This document shows positions 25,726-34,136 of a stretch of 47,704 bases of DNA, piece after piece. A model generated the notes under the pieces. The model did no database searches, was not told where the DNA came from, and saw only the letters and a program-made list of their open reading frames with translations. The translations under genes were made by a program, and so were the position numbers. Numbering within the stretch: the first letter of the stretch is position 1; every line of letters starts with the position of its first letter. The stretch is taken from contig VGEP01000031.1 of the NCBI GenBank assembly GCA_016869215.1, positions 1-47,704 of the forward strand. The letters run 5' to 3'. This DNA comes from Alphaproteobacteria bacterium. Lineage in GTDB: Bacteria > Pseudomonadota > Alphaproteobacteria > Rhizobiales > Xanthobacteraceae.

Positions 25726-27825
25726 GGCGAAAGGCCTGATCCAGACCTTGTTGTCGTGGAACGCAACGCCCCCATAGGGCGCAATCGAGTCCGCGCCGGT
25801 CAGCGTGTTGATGCCCTTGCCGTCGGGATAGGCGTCGTTCGGCCAGATCGATTCCGCAATCGCAACGCCGCGCCGCACGCCATCGAACAATTTGGCGTGC
25901 AGCCGCACCCGGCCGCGCGCATTGCCCATGACGACCTCCGCGCCGTCCGCGATCCCGTGCGCGGCGGCGTCGTCGGGATGGATCATCACGTCCGGCCGGC
26001 CGCCGTTCGCTTTGCGCGAGCCCTGCGTCTCGTTGAACGTCGAATTGAGAAAGCCGCGCGATGGCGAGGTCGCAAGCCTGAACGGATGGTTCTCGTCGGC
26101 CTCCTCGATGATCGTCCAGTGGTCGGGCAGCTTCGGGATGGCCTCGACCGGGCCCGCGCGATGCGGGCTGCGGAACGGGATGCTGGTCCAGTCCGGTTTG
26201 AAGCGGAATTTGCCGCCCGGATAGGCGAAACCCTTCACGTAGTGCGCGGTCTCGAAATCGGGCTGGCAGTCGATCCACTTCTCGCGTTCGAGGCGCTCCA
26301 GAGTTCCCCACCCCGACTTCTGCAAGGTCCAGTCGATGAGTTCGCGCGCACTCATGCCGAAACCCGGATGCTCGGCGCCGACCCTTTTGGCAAGCGCACA
26401 GACGACTTCGTGATTGGAGCGGCATTCGCCCGGCGGCGCGACGAGCTTCGGGCCGAGGATGATGTATTGGTGACCGCCGCCCTGATAGACGTCGTCGTGC
26501 TCGGTGAACATGGTCGCGGGCAGCACCACGTCGGCCATCGCCGCGGTCTCGGTCATGAACTGCTCGTGCACGCAGACGAACAGGTCCTCACGCGCAAATC
26601 CGCGCTTGACCACCTCCTGGTCCGGACAGACCGAAACCGGATTGGTGTTCTGGATCAGCATCGCCGTGACCGGGGGGCCGTCTTTCAGCGCCTCGCGGTC
26701 GCCCGTGAGGATCGCGCCGACGCGCGACTGATCGAGCATGCGCACCGACGCATCGCGCACGTCGGTGCCTTCGATCATGGTCTTGTTCCAACGATAGATG
26801 TCGGCGTTGTTGTGGAACGCGCCGCCGCCCTCGTGCAGCCAGGCGCCGGTGACCGCCGGAATGCAAGACGCCGCGTGCATGTTGGGCGGGCCGTTGCGCG
26901 AGCGCGAGAATCCGTAGCCGAGGCGGAAATACGCGCGCTTGGTCGAGCCGACGAGCCGCGCGAATTCCTCGATGGTCTCGGCCGGGCAGCCGGTGATCGC
27001 CGACGCCCATTGCGGATCGCGCGTGCGCAGGTGCGCTTCGAGCTCGCGCGGCGCGTCGGTGTATTTGTCGAGATAGTCCCAGTCGGCCTTGCCGTCGCGG
27101 AACAGGCAATGCATCACCGCGCAGGCCAGCGCGCCGTCGGTGCCGGGCTTCACCAGCACCGGAAGGTCGGCCTGCTCCATGGTGCCGTTCATGTAGATGT
27201 CGACCGCGACGATCTTGGCGCCGCGCTCTTTGCGCGCGCGCACCGCATGCGTCATCACGTTGACCTGGGTGTTGACCGGGTTGGTGCCCCAGATCACCAC
27301 CACGTCGGACTTCGCCATTTCGCGCGGATCGGCGCCGGCGATGCGCCCGGTGCCCGCGGCAAAGCCGGTGTAGGCGGCATTGACGCAAATGGTCGAATGG
27401 AAACCGGAGTATTTCTTGGCGTGGCGCAGGCGGTGGATGCCGTCGCGCATCACGAGGCCCATGGTGCCGGCGTAGTAGTACGGCCACACCGCCTGCGGGC
27501 CGTGAAGCCGCTCGGCCGCGAGGAACCGCTCGGCGACCAGATCGAGCGCGTCGTCCCAGGAGATCGGCGCAAACGATCCGGAGCCCTTGGGTCCGGTCCG
27601 GCGCAGCGGCTGCGTCAGCCGCCCGGCGTGATTGGCGCGCTCGGCGTAGCGCGCGACCTTGGCGCAAACCACGCCCGCCGTATAGCCGTTGTCGCGCGCG
27701 CCGTGGACGCGGCCGATGGTGTGCTCGTCGAGAATCTCGATTTCGAGCGCGCAGGTCGAGGGGCAGTCATGCGGGCAGGCGGACGCGCCGATCCGGATGG
27801 CGGAGGGACGAACGGTCTGATTCAT
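25711..27825 (-). CDS. Molybdopterin oxidoreductase, DMSO reductase family
   Basis: A 704-residue catalytic subunit of the bis-MGD molybdoenzyme superfamily. The N-terminus has a 4Fe-4S site (C17, C21, C25 in ACPHDCPSTC and C54 in GVVCAKVARY). C147 in HSTICVNAAY lies where the Mo-coordinating residue is expected. Pterin-binding regions include VVVIWGTNPVNTQ, GTDGALACAVMHCLF and the C-terminal domain with LNSTFNETQ and VMIHPDDAAAHGI. There is no Tat signal and no neighbouring electron-transfer or membrane subunit, so it is probably a cytosolic, stand-alone enzyme; the substrate cannot be assigned. The stop lies within one copy of a 23-bp direct repeat. Confidence 0.9.
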   Translation of the reverse strand: MNQTVRPSAIRIGASACPHDCPSTCALEIEILDEHTIGRVHGARDNGYTAGVVCAKVARYAERANHAGRLTQPLRRTGPKGSGSFAPISWDDALDLVAERFLAAERLHGPQAVWPYYYAGTMGLVMRDGIHRLRHAKKYSGFHSTICVNAAYTGFAAGTGRIAGADPREMAKSDVVVIWGTNPVNTQVNVMTHAVRARKERGAKIVAVDIYMNGTMEQADLPVLVKPGTDGALACAVMHCLFRDGKADWDYLDKYTDAPRELEAHLRTRDPQWASAITGCPAETIEEFARLVGSTKRAYFRLGYGFSRSRNGPPNMHAASCIPAVTGAWLHEGGGAFHNNADIYRWNKTMIEGTDVRDASVRMLDQSRVGAILTGDREALKDGPPVTAMLIQNTNPVSVCPDQEVVKRGFAREDLFVCVHEQFMTETAAMADVVLPATMFTEHDDVYQGGGHQYIILGPKLVAPPGECRSNHEVVCALAKRVGAEHPGFGMSARELIDWTLQKSGWGTLERLEREKWIDCQPDFETAHYVKGFAYPGGKFRFKPDWTSIPFRSPHRAGPVEAIPKLPDHWTIIEEADENHPFRLATSPSRGFLNSTFNETQGSRKANGGRPDVMIHPDDAAAHGIADGAEVVMGNARGRVRLHAKLFDGVRRGVAIAESIWPNDAYPDGKGINTLTGADSIAPYGGVAFHDNKVWIRPFARAAE

Positions 27826-27871
27826 CCTTCCAATCTAGCAGACTTTGGCCGGCGGATTCGTCCTCTCCCCG

Positions 27872-28675
27872 CTATTGCGCGGCCCGGGGCGGGAACTCCT
27901 CGGGCCCCGGCGGATCGACGATCAGCGGATGCTCCAGCGCCCGCTTGTGCCGGACCCGGCGCAGGCCCCAGCCGACCGCCACGACGAACGCGGCGCCGGC
28001 GGCGGCCGACCACAGATGGACCTTGTCCACGACGCCGGCGCCCAGATAGCCCGCCACCGCCGCGTCCTTGACCACGATCTCGCCCGCAACCCAACCGAGC
28101 AGCGCGGCGCCGGCCCACACCAGGATCGGAAACCGCTCCAGCAGCTTCATCAGCAGCGCACTGCCGGCGATGATCAGCGGCACGCTGGTGGCAAGTCCGA
28201 ACACGATCAGCGCGGTCTTGATCGCAAGCGCATTGGCGAGATCGACGCGGGCGGCAGCGGATTCGGCTGCGGCCGCGATCGCAATCACGTTGTCGAGGCT
28301 CATGACGATGTCGGCGAGCGTGACGATCCAGACCGCGCGCATCAGCGTGTCGCCGGCCTTGACGCTGCCCTCGCCGTGATCCTCCGTCGGCACCAGGAGC
28401 TTCACCGCAATCCACAGCAGCAATGCGCCGCCGACGAGTTTCAGGAACGGCATCGCCATGATCTGCGCGATCGCCACGGTGAACACGATGCGCAGCAGCA
28501 CGGCCGCGCCGGCGCCGAGCAGGATGCCCCAGAACCGCTGCTTCGGCGGCAGCGACCGGCACGCGAGCGCGATCACCACCGCGTTGTCGCCGGAGAGAAG
28601 AACGTTGATCCAGATGATCTGACCGACCGCAATCCAGAACGCCGGCGCGGCGATGTCCGCCAATAGATGCCCCAC
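27872..28675 (-). CDS. TerC family integral membrane protein
   Basis: A 267-residue protein with about seven helices. The two family signatures are LLSGDNAVVIALACR (residues 26-40) and IVMSLDNVIAIAAAA (about 122-136), with acidic residues inside the membrane that are thought to bind metal. TerC/YceF-type proteins are linked to manganese export and tellurite resistance and to metal loading of exported proteins; the role here is inferred only from family. The start is the GTG at 28675, with GGGAAGGGCG about seven bases upstream. Upstream of it no yybP-ykoY manganese riboswitch core could be seen. Located between the molybdoenzyme and ndk, all leftward. Confidence 0.88.
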   Translation of the reverse strand: MGHLLADIAAPAFWIAVGQIIWINVLLSGDNAVVIALACRSLPPKQRFWGILLGAGAAVLLRIVFTVAIAQIMAMPFLKLVGGALLLWIAVKLLVPTEDHGEGSVKAGDTLMRAVWIVTLADIVMSLDNVIAIAAAAESAAARVDLANALAIKTALIVFGLATSVPLIIAGSALLMKLLERFPILVWAGAALLGWVAGEIVVKDAAVAGYLGAGVVDKVHLWSAAAGAAFVVAVGWGLRRVRHKRALEHPLIVDPPGPEEFPPRAAQ

Positions 28676-28836
28676 GTGAACGCCCTTCCCCGTTGACGCA
28701 TGCGCAAGTGAGCTTCGCGCACTTCAGGGGCCGCGGCGGGCGGCGCGGCATCGAGCGTCGATGCGCGGCATCCGGCGAAGGCCCCGCGCAATCACTAGCG
28801 CATCGGCAAGTCGCCGCGCCACGTTTCAGGATTACT

Positions 28837-28850
28837 GCACTTTGAAGTGC
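28837..28850. terminator. Small palindrome after ndk
   Basis: GCACTT-TG-AAGTGC, a perfect 14-base palindrome starting eight bases after the ndk stop codon (leftward). No T-run follows on either strand, so if it ends transcription it is weak. It could equally be a protein-binding site. Confidence 0.25.
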
Positions 28851-28857
28851 CGAACGG

Positions 28858-29280
28858 TCAGCCGACGATGTCGTTGCCGGAAAAGAACTGCGCGATTTCC
28901 TTGGCCGCCGTGTCGGGTGCATCCGAGCCGTGCACCGAGTTCTCGCCGATCGAGCGCGCATGCACCTTGCGGATGGTGTTGGGCGCGGCTTTCGCCGGAT
29001 CGGTCGCGCCCATCACCTCGCGGTATTTGGCGATGGCGTTCTCGCCTTCGAGCACCTGGACGACCACCGGCCCGGAGATCATGAAGTCGACGAGTTCGCC
29101 GAAGAACGGCCGCTCGCGGTGGACGGCATAGAACTGCTGCGCCTGCTCGCGGGTGATGCGCACGCGGCGCTGCGCGACGATGCGCAGACCCGCCTGCTCG
29201 ATCATGGCGTTGATCGCGCCGGTGAGATTGCGCGCCGTTGCGTCCGGCTTGATGATCGAAAAGGTCCGCTCGACCGCCAT
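28858..29280 (-). CDS. ndk: Nucleoside diphosphate kinase
   Basis: Transfers phosphate between nucleoside tri- and diphosphates through a phosphohistidine. The 140 residues match the bacterial family. Active-site H117 is in NSVHGSDAP; the substrate-binding KPDA (residues 11-14), the Kpn loop and [13 protein letters not shown] are intact, and the C-terminus [13 protein letters not shown] is typical. GGAACGAGAACG lies just before the ATG at 29280. Monocistronic in appearance, with 182 bases to the downstream TerC gene. Confidence 0.97.
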   Translation of the reverse strand: MAVERTFSIIKPDATARNLTGAINAMIEQAGLRIVAQRRVRITREQAQQFYAVHRERPFFGELVDFMISGPVVVQVLEGENAIAKYREVMGATDPAKAAPNTIRKVHARSIGENSVHGSDAPDTAAKEIAQFFSGNDIVG

Positions 29281-29532
29281 CGTTCTCGTTCCTTCGGGAT
29301 GTCGCCCCGCGTGATGGTGCGGCGCTGCGCCGCGCCGGGGCCCGGCGGCTTATAGCGGCAGCCCCCGGGCGCGGCAAGCGCGGCGCGGACGCGCTGGCGA
29401 AGCCCGCGAAAAGCCGTGACTGAACAAAGGTTCAGGACGATTTCCGTGCGCCGGGGTGAACCTCGCCGCGGCCCGGCACGACTGACGTGGCGAGGATGTC
29501 ACAACGCATCCAACGCACAAGGAGAGACCACG

Positions 29533-29787
29533 ATGTTTCGCAAGTTCGTCATCGCTGCCGCCGCGGTCGCGGCGGTCGGCGTCAGCGCCCTCACCGTCTC
29601 GGCGACGTCCGCAGAAGCCGGCTGGAAGGGCAAGCACTTCGGCATTCACTTCGGGCACGCCTGGTACGGCGGTCACTATGCCTGGGGCCCGCGCTACGCC
29701 CACTACTACGACGGCTGCATCCGTCACCGCTGGGTGGTCAACCGCTTCGGCGAGACCGTCCTGCGCCGGGTCAACGTCTGCTACTGA
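29533..29787 (+). CDS. Small exported aromatic- and histidine-rich protein
   Basis: An 84-residue protein with a signal peptide [20 protein letters not shown], likely cut after SAEA. The mature part of about 54 residues is rich in His, Tyr, Trp and Gly (HFGIHFGHAWYGGHYAWG), with two cysteines (GCIRHR and NVCY at the end) able to form a disulfide. GGAGA lies seven bases before the ATG at 29533. Such short exported proteins are common in this group, but I know no function; metal binding is only a guess from the histidines. Two hairpins follow the stop. Confidence 0.78.
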   Translation: MFRKFVIAAAAVAAVGVSALTVSATSAEAGWKGKHFGIHFGHAWYGGHYAWGPRYAHYYDGCIRHRWVVNRFGETVLRRVNVCY

Positions 29788-29797
29788 TCCGCCGATC

Positions 29798-29853
29798 CCG
29801 GCGTAACGCCGGACGGCAACAGCCCCGGACCGCCTTGGCGGGACCGGGGCTGT
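29798..29853. terminator. Paired hairpins between convergent genes
   Basis: CCGGCG-TAA-CGCCGG (29798-29812) is followed by a larger stem, ACAGCCCCGG pairing with CCGGGGCTGT (29819-29853) with an inner CCGCC-TT-GGCGG. They lie between the stop of the small exported protein gene and that of the leftward cyclase gene. No T-run is present, so termination efficiency is uncertain, but the position suggests a two-way terminator. Confidence 0.55.
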
Positions 29854-29875
29854 CGCGCTTGAACGGGGCTGTGGA

Positions 29876-30688
29876 TCAGACCAGCGCCAGCAGACGGGCG
29901 GGCGCGCCGGTCGCGTCCTTCACCTTGGCCAGTCCGACCACGAGCGTCGCGCCCGACGCCGGCACTTTGTCGAGATTGGCGACGTTCTCCAGGCCCCAGC
30001 GGCCCGACGGCAGCCACAGCCGATGGGTCCGGAAATCCTTCGACGCGCCGTTGTCGAGCGACAGCGTGTCGACGGCCAGTCCCATGACCTTGCGCTCCTT
30101 CATCAGCCATTCGGCGGCCTCCGGCGCAAAGCCGGGGAAATGAAACGAGCCCGCCGCGTCCTTGCCGGTGTACTTTGCCGCGTCGCCTGCGTGTGTGGCC
30201 CAGCCCGACAGCATCGCCACACAGCAATTGTCCGGCAGCCTGCGGTGCTTCTTTTCGTAGGCGCGCAGGTCGGCGACCGACACAAGGTAATCGGCGTTCC
30301 TGGCGGCCTGAGCGCGCACGTCGACCACCGCGAGCGGCACGACCAATTCGCTTGCAGCGATCGCCTCCACCGCCTTGCCGTTCTCCGAGAAGTGCAGCGG
30401 CGCGTCGAGGTGCGTCCCGGCGTGCTCGACGATCCGCCACCAATTCAGATTGAAGCCGTCTTTCTTGAAGTCGAACTGCTTCTGCAGTTCGATGCCCGGC
30501 ACGCCGAAGAACGTCGGGAATGCCGGCGACATGGTGTGGGTCAGGTCGACGGCCGCCTTGAAGCGCCGCGGCGCGGCTTCGGCGGGTCCGACCGCCGCAG
30601 CCGCGAAGCCCGCGACCGCCGCGCCCTTGAAGAACCCACGGCGGCTCAACGCCGCGCGTACCGCCTCCTGGCATCCGGGAACGCACAT
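29876..30688 (-). CDS. Tat-exported cyclase family protein (kynurenine formamidase-like)
   Basis: A 270-residue metal-dependent hydrolase of the cyclase family. A twin-arginine leader (SRRGFFKGAAVAGF, residues 15-28, cut near AEA) predicts export in the folded state. The zinc motif H-x-G-T-H-x-D-x-P-x-H is complete as HAGTHLDAPLH (H89, H93, D95, H99). The rest matches the family (GWATHAGDAAKYTG, GLAVDTLSLDNG). Kynurenine formamidases are the best-known members, but an exported version probably acts on another amide, ester or lactone. The ATG at 30688 has GGAGGGCGG four bases upstream, so the open frame further upstream, through an 18-bp tandem repeat, is not considered coding. Confidence 0.85.
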   Translation of the reverse strand: MCVPGCQEAVRAALSRRGFFKGAAVAGFAAAAVGPAEAAPRRFKAAVDLTHTMSPAFPTFFGVPGIELQKQFDFKKDGFNLNWWRIVEHAGTHLDAPLHFSENGKAVEAIAASELVVPLAVVDVRAQAARNADYLVSVADLRAYEKKHRRLPDNCCVAMLSGWATHAGDAAKYTGKDAAGSFHFPGFAPEAAEWLMKERKVMGLAVDTLSLDNGASKDFRTHRLWLPSGRWGLENVANLDKVPASGATLVVGLAKVKDATGAPARLLALV

Positions 30689-30712
30689 GACCGCCCTCCA
30701 TTCCTGTACGAC

Positions 30713-30784
30713 GCCGAAGTCCGGCACGGTGCCGAAGTCCGGTACTATGCCGAAGCCCGGTACCATTTCGAAGTTCGGCAGGAG
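30713..30784. repeat. 18-bp tandem repeat, four imperfect units
   Basis: Units start at 30713, 30731, 30749 and 30767. The first two share GCCGAAGTCCGG and the third GCCGAAGCCCGG; the last is diverged (TTCGAAGTTCGG). They lie between the divergent starts of the cyclase (30688) and ABC-F (30871) genes. The 18-base period keeps frame, so the minus strand could encode hexapeptides of the type GTVPDF if translation began upstream of the chosen start. Confidence 0.85.
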
Positions 30785-30870
30785 CAAGCATCGCGCCGAA
30801 CGCTGCGGCCGGCAATCGCGGAACGGCAATTTGTGATTGCTTCACGGCGCGCGCTCGGCCAGAAAGCCGC

Positions 30871-32736
30871 ATGCTCAACATCGAGAACCTGTCGGTTCGC
30901 GTCGCCGGACGGCTGCTGATCGAAGATGCGGCGGTGCGGATTCCGGAAGGATCGCGCGTCGGCCTCGTCGGCCGCAACGGCAGCGGCAAGTCGACGCTGT
31001 TCAACGTCATCGCCGGACACGCCGCCCACGAGCAGGGCGACGTCGCCCTGCCGCAACGCTGGCGCGTCGGGCGGCTGGCGCAGGAGGCCCCGAACGGGCC
31101 CGAGAGCCTGATCGACGTCGTGCTGGCGGCAGACGCCGAGCGCGCGCGGCTGCTGGCCGCGGCCGAAACCGAACAGGACCCGCACCGCATCGCCGAGATC
31201 CAGACGCGGCTCGCCGACACCGGCGCCTATGCCGCGCCCGCGCGCGCGGCCGCAATCCTTGCGGGCCTCGGATTCCCGGCCGCCGACCAGGCGCGGCCCT
31301 GCTCGGAATTCTCCGGCGGCTGGCGGATGCGGGTCGCGCTCGCGGCCACGCTGTTTGCCGAACCCGACCTGCTGCTGCTCGACGAGCCAACGAACTATCT
31401 CGACCTCGAAGGCACGCTGTGGCTGCAGGACCATCTGGCGCGCTATCCGCGCACCATGATCGTGATCAGCCACGACCGAGATCTGCTGGACACCTCGGTC
31501 GATCAGATTCTCTCGCTTGAGAACCGCAAGCTCACGCTCTACCGCGGCGGCTATTCCGATTTCGAGAAGCTGCGCAGCGAGCGCCTGTTGCTCGACCAGA
31601 AGCTTGCCAAGAAGCAGGAAGCCCAGCGCAAGCACATCCAGGCCTTCATCGACCGCTTCAAGGCCAAGGCATCGAAGGCCAGTCAGGCGCAGTCGCGCGT
31701 CAAGATGCTGGAGCGCATGGCGCCGGTCGCGGCGGTCGTCACCAGCGAGGTCCTGCCGATCCAGATTCCAAAGCCCGAGAAGCTGCTGTCGCCGCCGATC
31801 GTCGCAGCCGACGGCGTGTCGGTGGGCTACGAGCCGGGCCGCCCGGTGCTGAGCAGGCTGACGCTTCGCATCGACAACGACGACCGCATTGCGCTGCTGG
31901 GCTCCAACGGCAACGGCAAATCGACGCTGGTCAAACTGATCGCGGGACGGCTCGATCCCTTCGCCGGCACGGTCACGCGCGCCTCGCGGCTCAAAATCGC
32001 CTATTTCGCCCAGCACCAGCTCGACGAACTCGACGAGGACGGCTCGCCCTATACGCACATCCGCATGCTGATGCCGGACGCGCCCGAGGCCAAGGTGCGC
32101 ACGGTCGCGGGCGGCATGGGATTTTCCGGCGCGGCCGCGGACACGAAGATCGCGGCGCTGTCCGGCGGCGAGAAGGCGCGGCTGCTGCTTGGGATCGCCA
32201 CCTTCGGCGGGCCGCATCTGCTTATCCTCGACGAACCGACCAACCATCTCGACATCGACAGCCGTGCAGCCCTGATCGAGGCGATCAACGAGTTTCCGGG
32301 CGCTGTGATCCTGGTGTCGCACGACCGGCATCTGCTCGACGCCTGCGCCGACCGGCTGTGGCTGGTCGCGAACGGCGCGGTGACGCCGTTCGACGGCGAT
32401 CTCGACGATTATCGCCGGCGCGTGCTGTCGGACCGCGGCGAGCGCGAACCGCGCGCACCGAAGCCTGTGCGTCCGCAGGCGCAACCGGCGGGTGGAAACC
32501 GCTCCGGCACGGCATCGCTACGGCAGCGGATGAAGCGGGCGGAGGATGCGGTCGCCAAGCTCACGCGTGAGATCGAGACGGTCGACGTCTCGCTTGCCGA
32601 CGGAACGTTGTTCGCGCGCGATCCGGCCAAGGCCGCGACGCTCACCAAGGAGCGCGCGCGGCTCGCCGGACTTCTGGCCGAGGCGGAAGACGAATGGCTT
32701 GCCGCCGGGTCCGCGATGGAAACCGCGGCGCAGTGA
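30871..32736 (+). CDS. ABC-F family ATPase
   Basis: A 621-residue soluble protein with two ABC domains and no membrane segment, as in ribosome-associated ABC-F factors. Domain 1 has GRNGSGKST, a degenerate signature SEFSGGWRMRVALA and LLLLDEPTNYLDLEG. Domain 2 has GSNGNGKST, LSGGEKARLLLGIA and LLILDEPTNHLDIDS. A charged linker (about 230-290, KKQEAQRKHIQAFIDRFKAK) joins them, and the C-terminus is a probable coiled coil (about 545-615). Size and motifs resemble YheS/Uup-type proteins, thought to act in translation or ribosome assembly. Divergent from the cyclase gene. Only a weak ribosome-binding site is seen before the ATG at 30871. Confidence 0.92.
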   Translation: MLNIENLSVRVAGRLLIEDAAVRIPEGSRVGLVGRNGSGKSTLFNVIAGHAAHEQGDVALPQRWRVGRLAQEAPNGPESLIDVVLAADAERARLLAAAETEQDPHRIAEIQTRLADTGAYAAPARAAAILAGLGFPAADQARPCSEFSGGWRMRVALAATLFAEPDLLLLDEPTNYLDLEGTLWLQDHLARYPRTMIVISHDRDLLDTSVDQILSLENRKLTLYRGGYSDFEKLRSERLLLDQKLAKKQEAQRKHIQAFIDRFKAKASKASQAQSRVKMLERMAPVAAVVTSEVLPIQIPKPEKLLSPPIVAADGVSVGYEPGRPVLSRLTLRIDNDDRIALLGSNGNGKSTLVKLIAGRLDPFAGTVTRASRLKIAYFAQHQLDELDEDGSPYTHIRMLMPDAPEAKVRTVAGGMGFSGAAADTKIAALSGGEKARLLLGIATFGGPHLLILDEPTNHLDIDSRAALIEAINEFPGAVILVSHDRHLLDACADRLWLVANGAVTPFDGDLDDYRRRVLSDRGEREPRAPKPVRPQAQPAGGNRSGTASLRQRMKRAEDAVAKLTREIETVDVSLADGTLFARDPAKAATLTKERARLAGLLAEAEDEWLAAGSAMETAAQ

Positions 32737-32739
32737 GCG

Positions 32740-33291
32740 CTACCTCGTCGCGGTGCGGTCCGGACGCCTCGGCGGCTGCTTCTGCGGCTGGCGGCGCTGC
32801 GGCCGCGCCTCGGGCGGCGGCTCGGGCGAGCGCTCAAGCAATGTGAGGCGGCCCGCGGTGAAGTGATAAATGCCCGGCCGTTCGCCGCGGATATAGGTCA
32901 GCACCGCGGTGCGCTCGTTGCGTTCGTTGGCGGCGATCTGCACGCGCTCCGGATGACCCGCGCGCTTGACCACGTCGCACTCGGTCATGTCGAGACCGAT
33001 CCCCGACGGGATCAGCGGCATGGTCATGGGCTGCGCGGGCGCCCCGCCGTCCGGATCGGGACTGGGCTCGGCAGGGACGAAGGCCGAGGCGCAACGGCCT
33101 TCGGCGTCGACCAGTTCCTCGGCCGCAACCGGCGGCAGCGCCTTGTCGCGAATGGTGTTGGCCGACATCGGCCGGAACAATTCGTTCGGGTTCGGCGCCC
33201 GGATCGACGGGAGTTCCGGCAATGACGGCGCCGCACATGCGCCAAGCGCAAGCGCCGCCGCTGCAAGCAGCATGTTTGCAGCCAATCGCAC
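32740..33291 (-). CDS. Putative outer-membrane lipoprotein, BamE/SmpA-like region
   Basis: A 183-residue protein with a lipoprotein signal: LLAAAALALGAC, cysteine near residue 20. The mature part contains GLDMTECDVVKRAGHPERVQ, then strands ending LTYIRGERPGIYHFTAGRLT, a pattern like the short SmpA/BamE fold (a helix with a GxP turn followed by strands), although the match is only by eye. The tail is Pro/Gln/Arg-rich. The GTG at 33291 has GAGGGGA seven bases upstream; ATG at 33273 is the alternative. It converges on the ABC-F gene with three bases between the stops. Attachment to the outer membrane is predicted because no aspartate follows the cysteine. Confidence 0.72.
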   Translation of the reverse strand: MRLAANMLLAAAALALGACAAPSLPELPSIRAPNPNELFRPMSANTIRDKALPPVAAEELVDAEGRCASAFVPAEPSPDPDGGAPAQPMTMPLIPSGIGLDMTECDVVKRAGHPERVQIAANERNERTAVLTYIRGERPGIYHFTAGRLTLLERSPEPPPEARPQRRQPQKQPPRRPDRTATR

Positions 33292-33399
33292 CGCAGATCC
33301 CCTCTTCGTACGCCCCCGCGCACGTCTTGAACCCAACTTTGCGTCACCATCGCGGCAATCGCAACCCAAGCCGATCCGCGCCGTTAACGCCGCCGCCGG

Positions 33400-33852
33400 T
33401 CAGGCCTTTTTGACCCAGCGGCCCTGCTCGTCGGGCTGCCAATAGGCCAGTTCGAAGCCCTTGGCCTTGGCCTCGCTCCAGCGCTCGCGGGCAAGCGCCA
33501 CTTCGTCGTCATCCTCGCCGTTGAACATCAAAACGATGCGGTCGTAGGACGCGGCATCCTCGGGGATCGGCACCCCATCGATCAGGAAGCGCACCCTGGC
33601 GCCGTTCGGATTGCCCTCGCCCGCGGTCAACAGGATCGGCTGGGCCGCGGCCTCGCCCGTGCGCGCGGTGCCGTGCGGCAGGAAGCTGTCGTCGCGATAG
33701 GTCCAAAGATGTGCGTCGAGCGCCTCGACCCGTTCATCCGACGCGGCCTGCACCACCACCCGCCAGCCGCGCTCCAGCGACTTCTCCAGGAGTTCCGGCA
33801 GCGCGCGCTCCAGCGGCTTGCGGATCAGGTGGTAGAAGAGGACTTCGGTCAT
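33400..33852 (-). CDS. holC: DNA polymerase III chi subunit
   Basis: A 150-residue protein matching HolC, which links the clamp loader to SSB. Recognisable features are FYHLIRKPLERALPELLEKS, GWRVVVQAASDERVEALDAHL, LWTYRDDSFLPHG and the C-terminal segment RWSEAKAKGFELAYWQPDEQG. The ATG at 33852 overlaps the stop of the upstream toxin gene in ATGA (minus strand), with GGGAGGGCGA upstream inside the toxin gene. In many proteobacteria holC directly follows pepA; here two toxin-antitoxin modules intervene. Its expression now seems tied, at least in part, to the toxin-antitoxin transcript. Confidence 0.93.
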   Translation of the reverse strand: MTEVLFYHLIRKPLERALPELLEKSLERGWRVVVQAASDERVEALDAHLWTYRDDSFLPHGTARTGEAAAQPILLTAGEGNPNGARVRFLIDGVPIPEDAASYDRIVLMFNGEDDDEVALARERWSEAKAKGFELAYWQPDEQGRWVKKA

Positions 33853-34136
33853 CGATCGCCCTCCCACTGGCGGCGCGCGGCGTGCCGAATATGCAGCAGC
33901 CAGACCTCGCCCGCTTCGACGCTCCAATAGATCAGATAAGGATACCGGCCAACCGGAATGACGCGTGTTTGTCCCTCGCCGGAAACGCGCCCGATACTCG
34001 GGTGCTCCCCGATGAGATCGATGGCGCGTTTCAGCGCACGCTTGACGTTGATCGCACCGCTCGGACTTCGATCTTCGATATAGCCGAGGATCGCCGCAAG
34101 GTCGTCGCGCGCGCGCCGAGTATAGCAGACCCTCAT
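33849..34136 (-). CDS. RelE/ParE-type toxin
   Basis: A 95-residue basic protein with the ParE/RelE fold pattern: an N-terminal helical pair (MRVCYTRRARDDLAAILGYI), a middle helix (VKRALKRAIDLIGEHPSIGR), then the strand region RVIPVGRYPYLIYWSVEAGE and VWLLHIRHAARR. The final HIRHAARR is a common ParE end. ParE members poison gyrase, RelE members cut mRNA on the ribosome; the short C-terminus with YLIYW and HIRHAARR favours ParE. It overlaps the upstream antitoxin gene and the downstream holC by four bases each (ATGA), so all three are translationally coupled. Confidence 0.88.
   Translation of the reverse strand: MRVCYTRRARDDLAAILGYIEDRSPSGAINVKRALKRAIDLIGEHPSIGRVSGEGQTRVIPVGRYPYLIYWSVEAGEVWLLHIRHAARRQWEGDR

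Noticed and set aside
25756-28071. A 771-codon rightward open frame opposite the molybdoenzyme
   Set aside because: Same reason: a shadow of a well-supported gene, with no ribosome-binding site and no recognisable domain.
28676-28857. A yybP-ykoY manganese riboswitch upstream of the TerC gene
   Set aside because: Such riboswitches often precede TerC genes, but the conserved GGGGAGUA core and its partner stem could not be found; only GGGGAAGGGCG, which serves as ribosome-binding site, is present.
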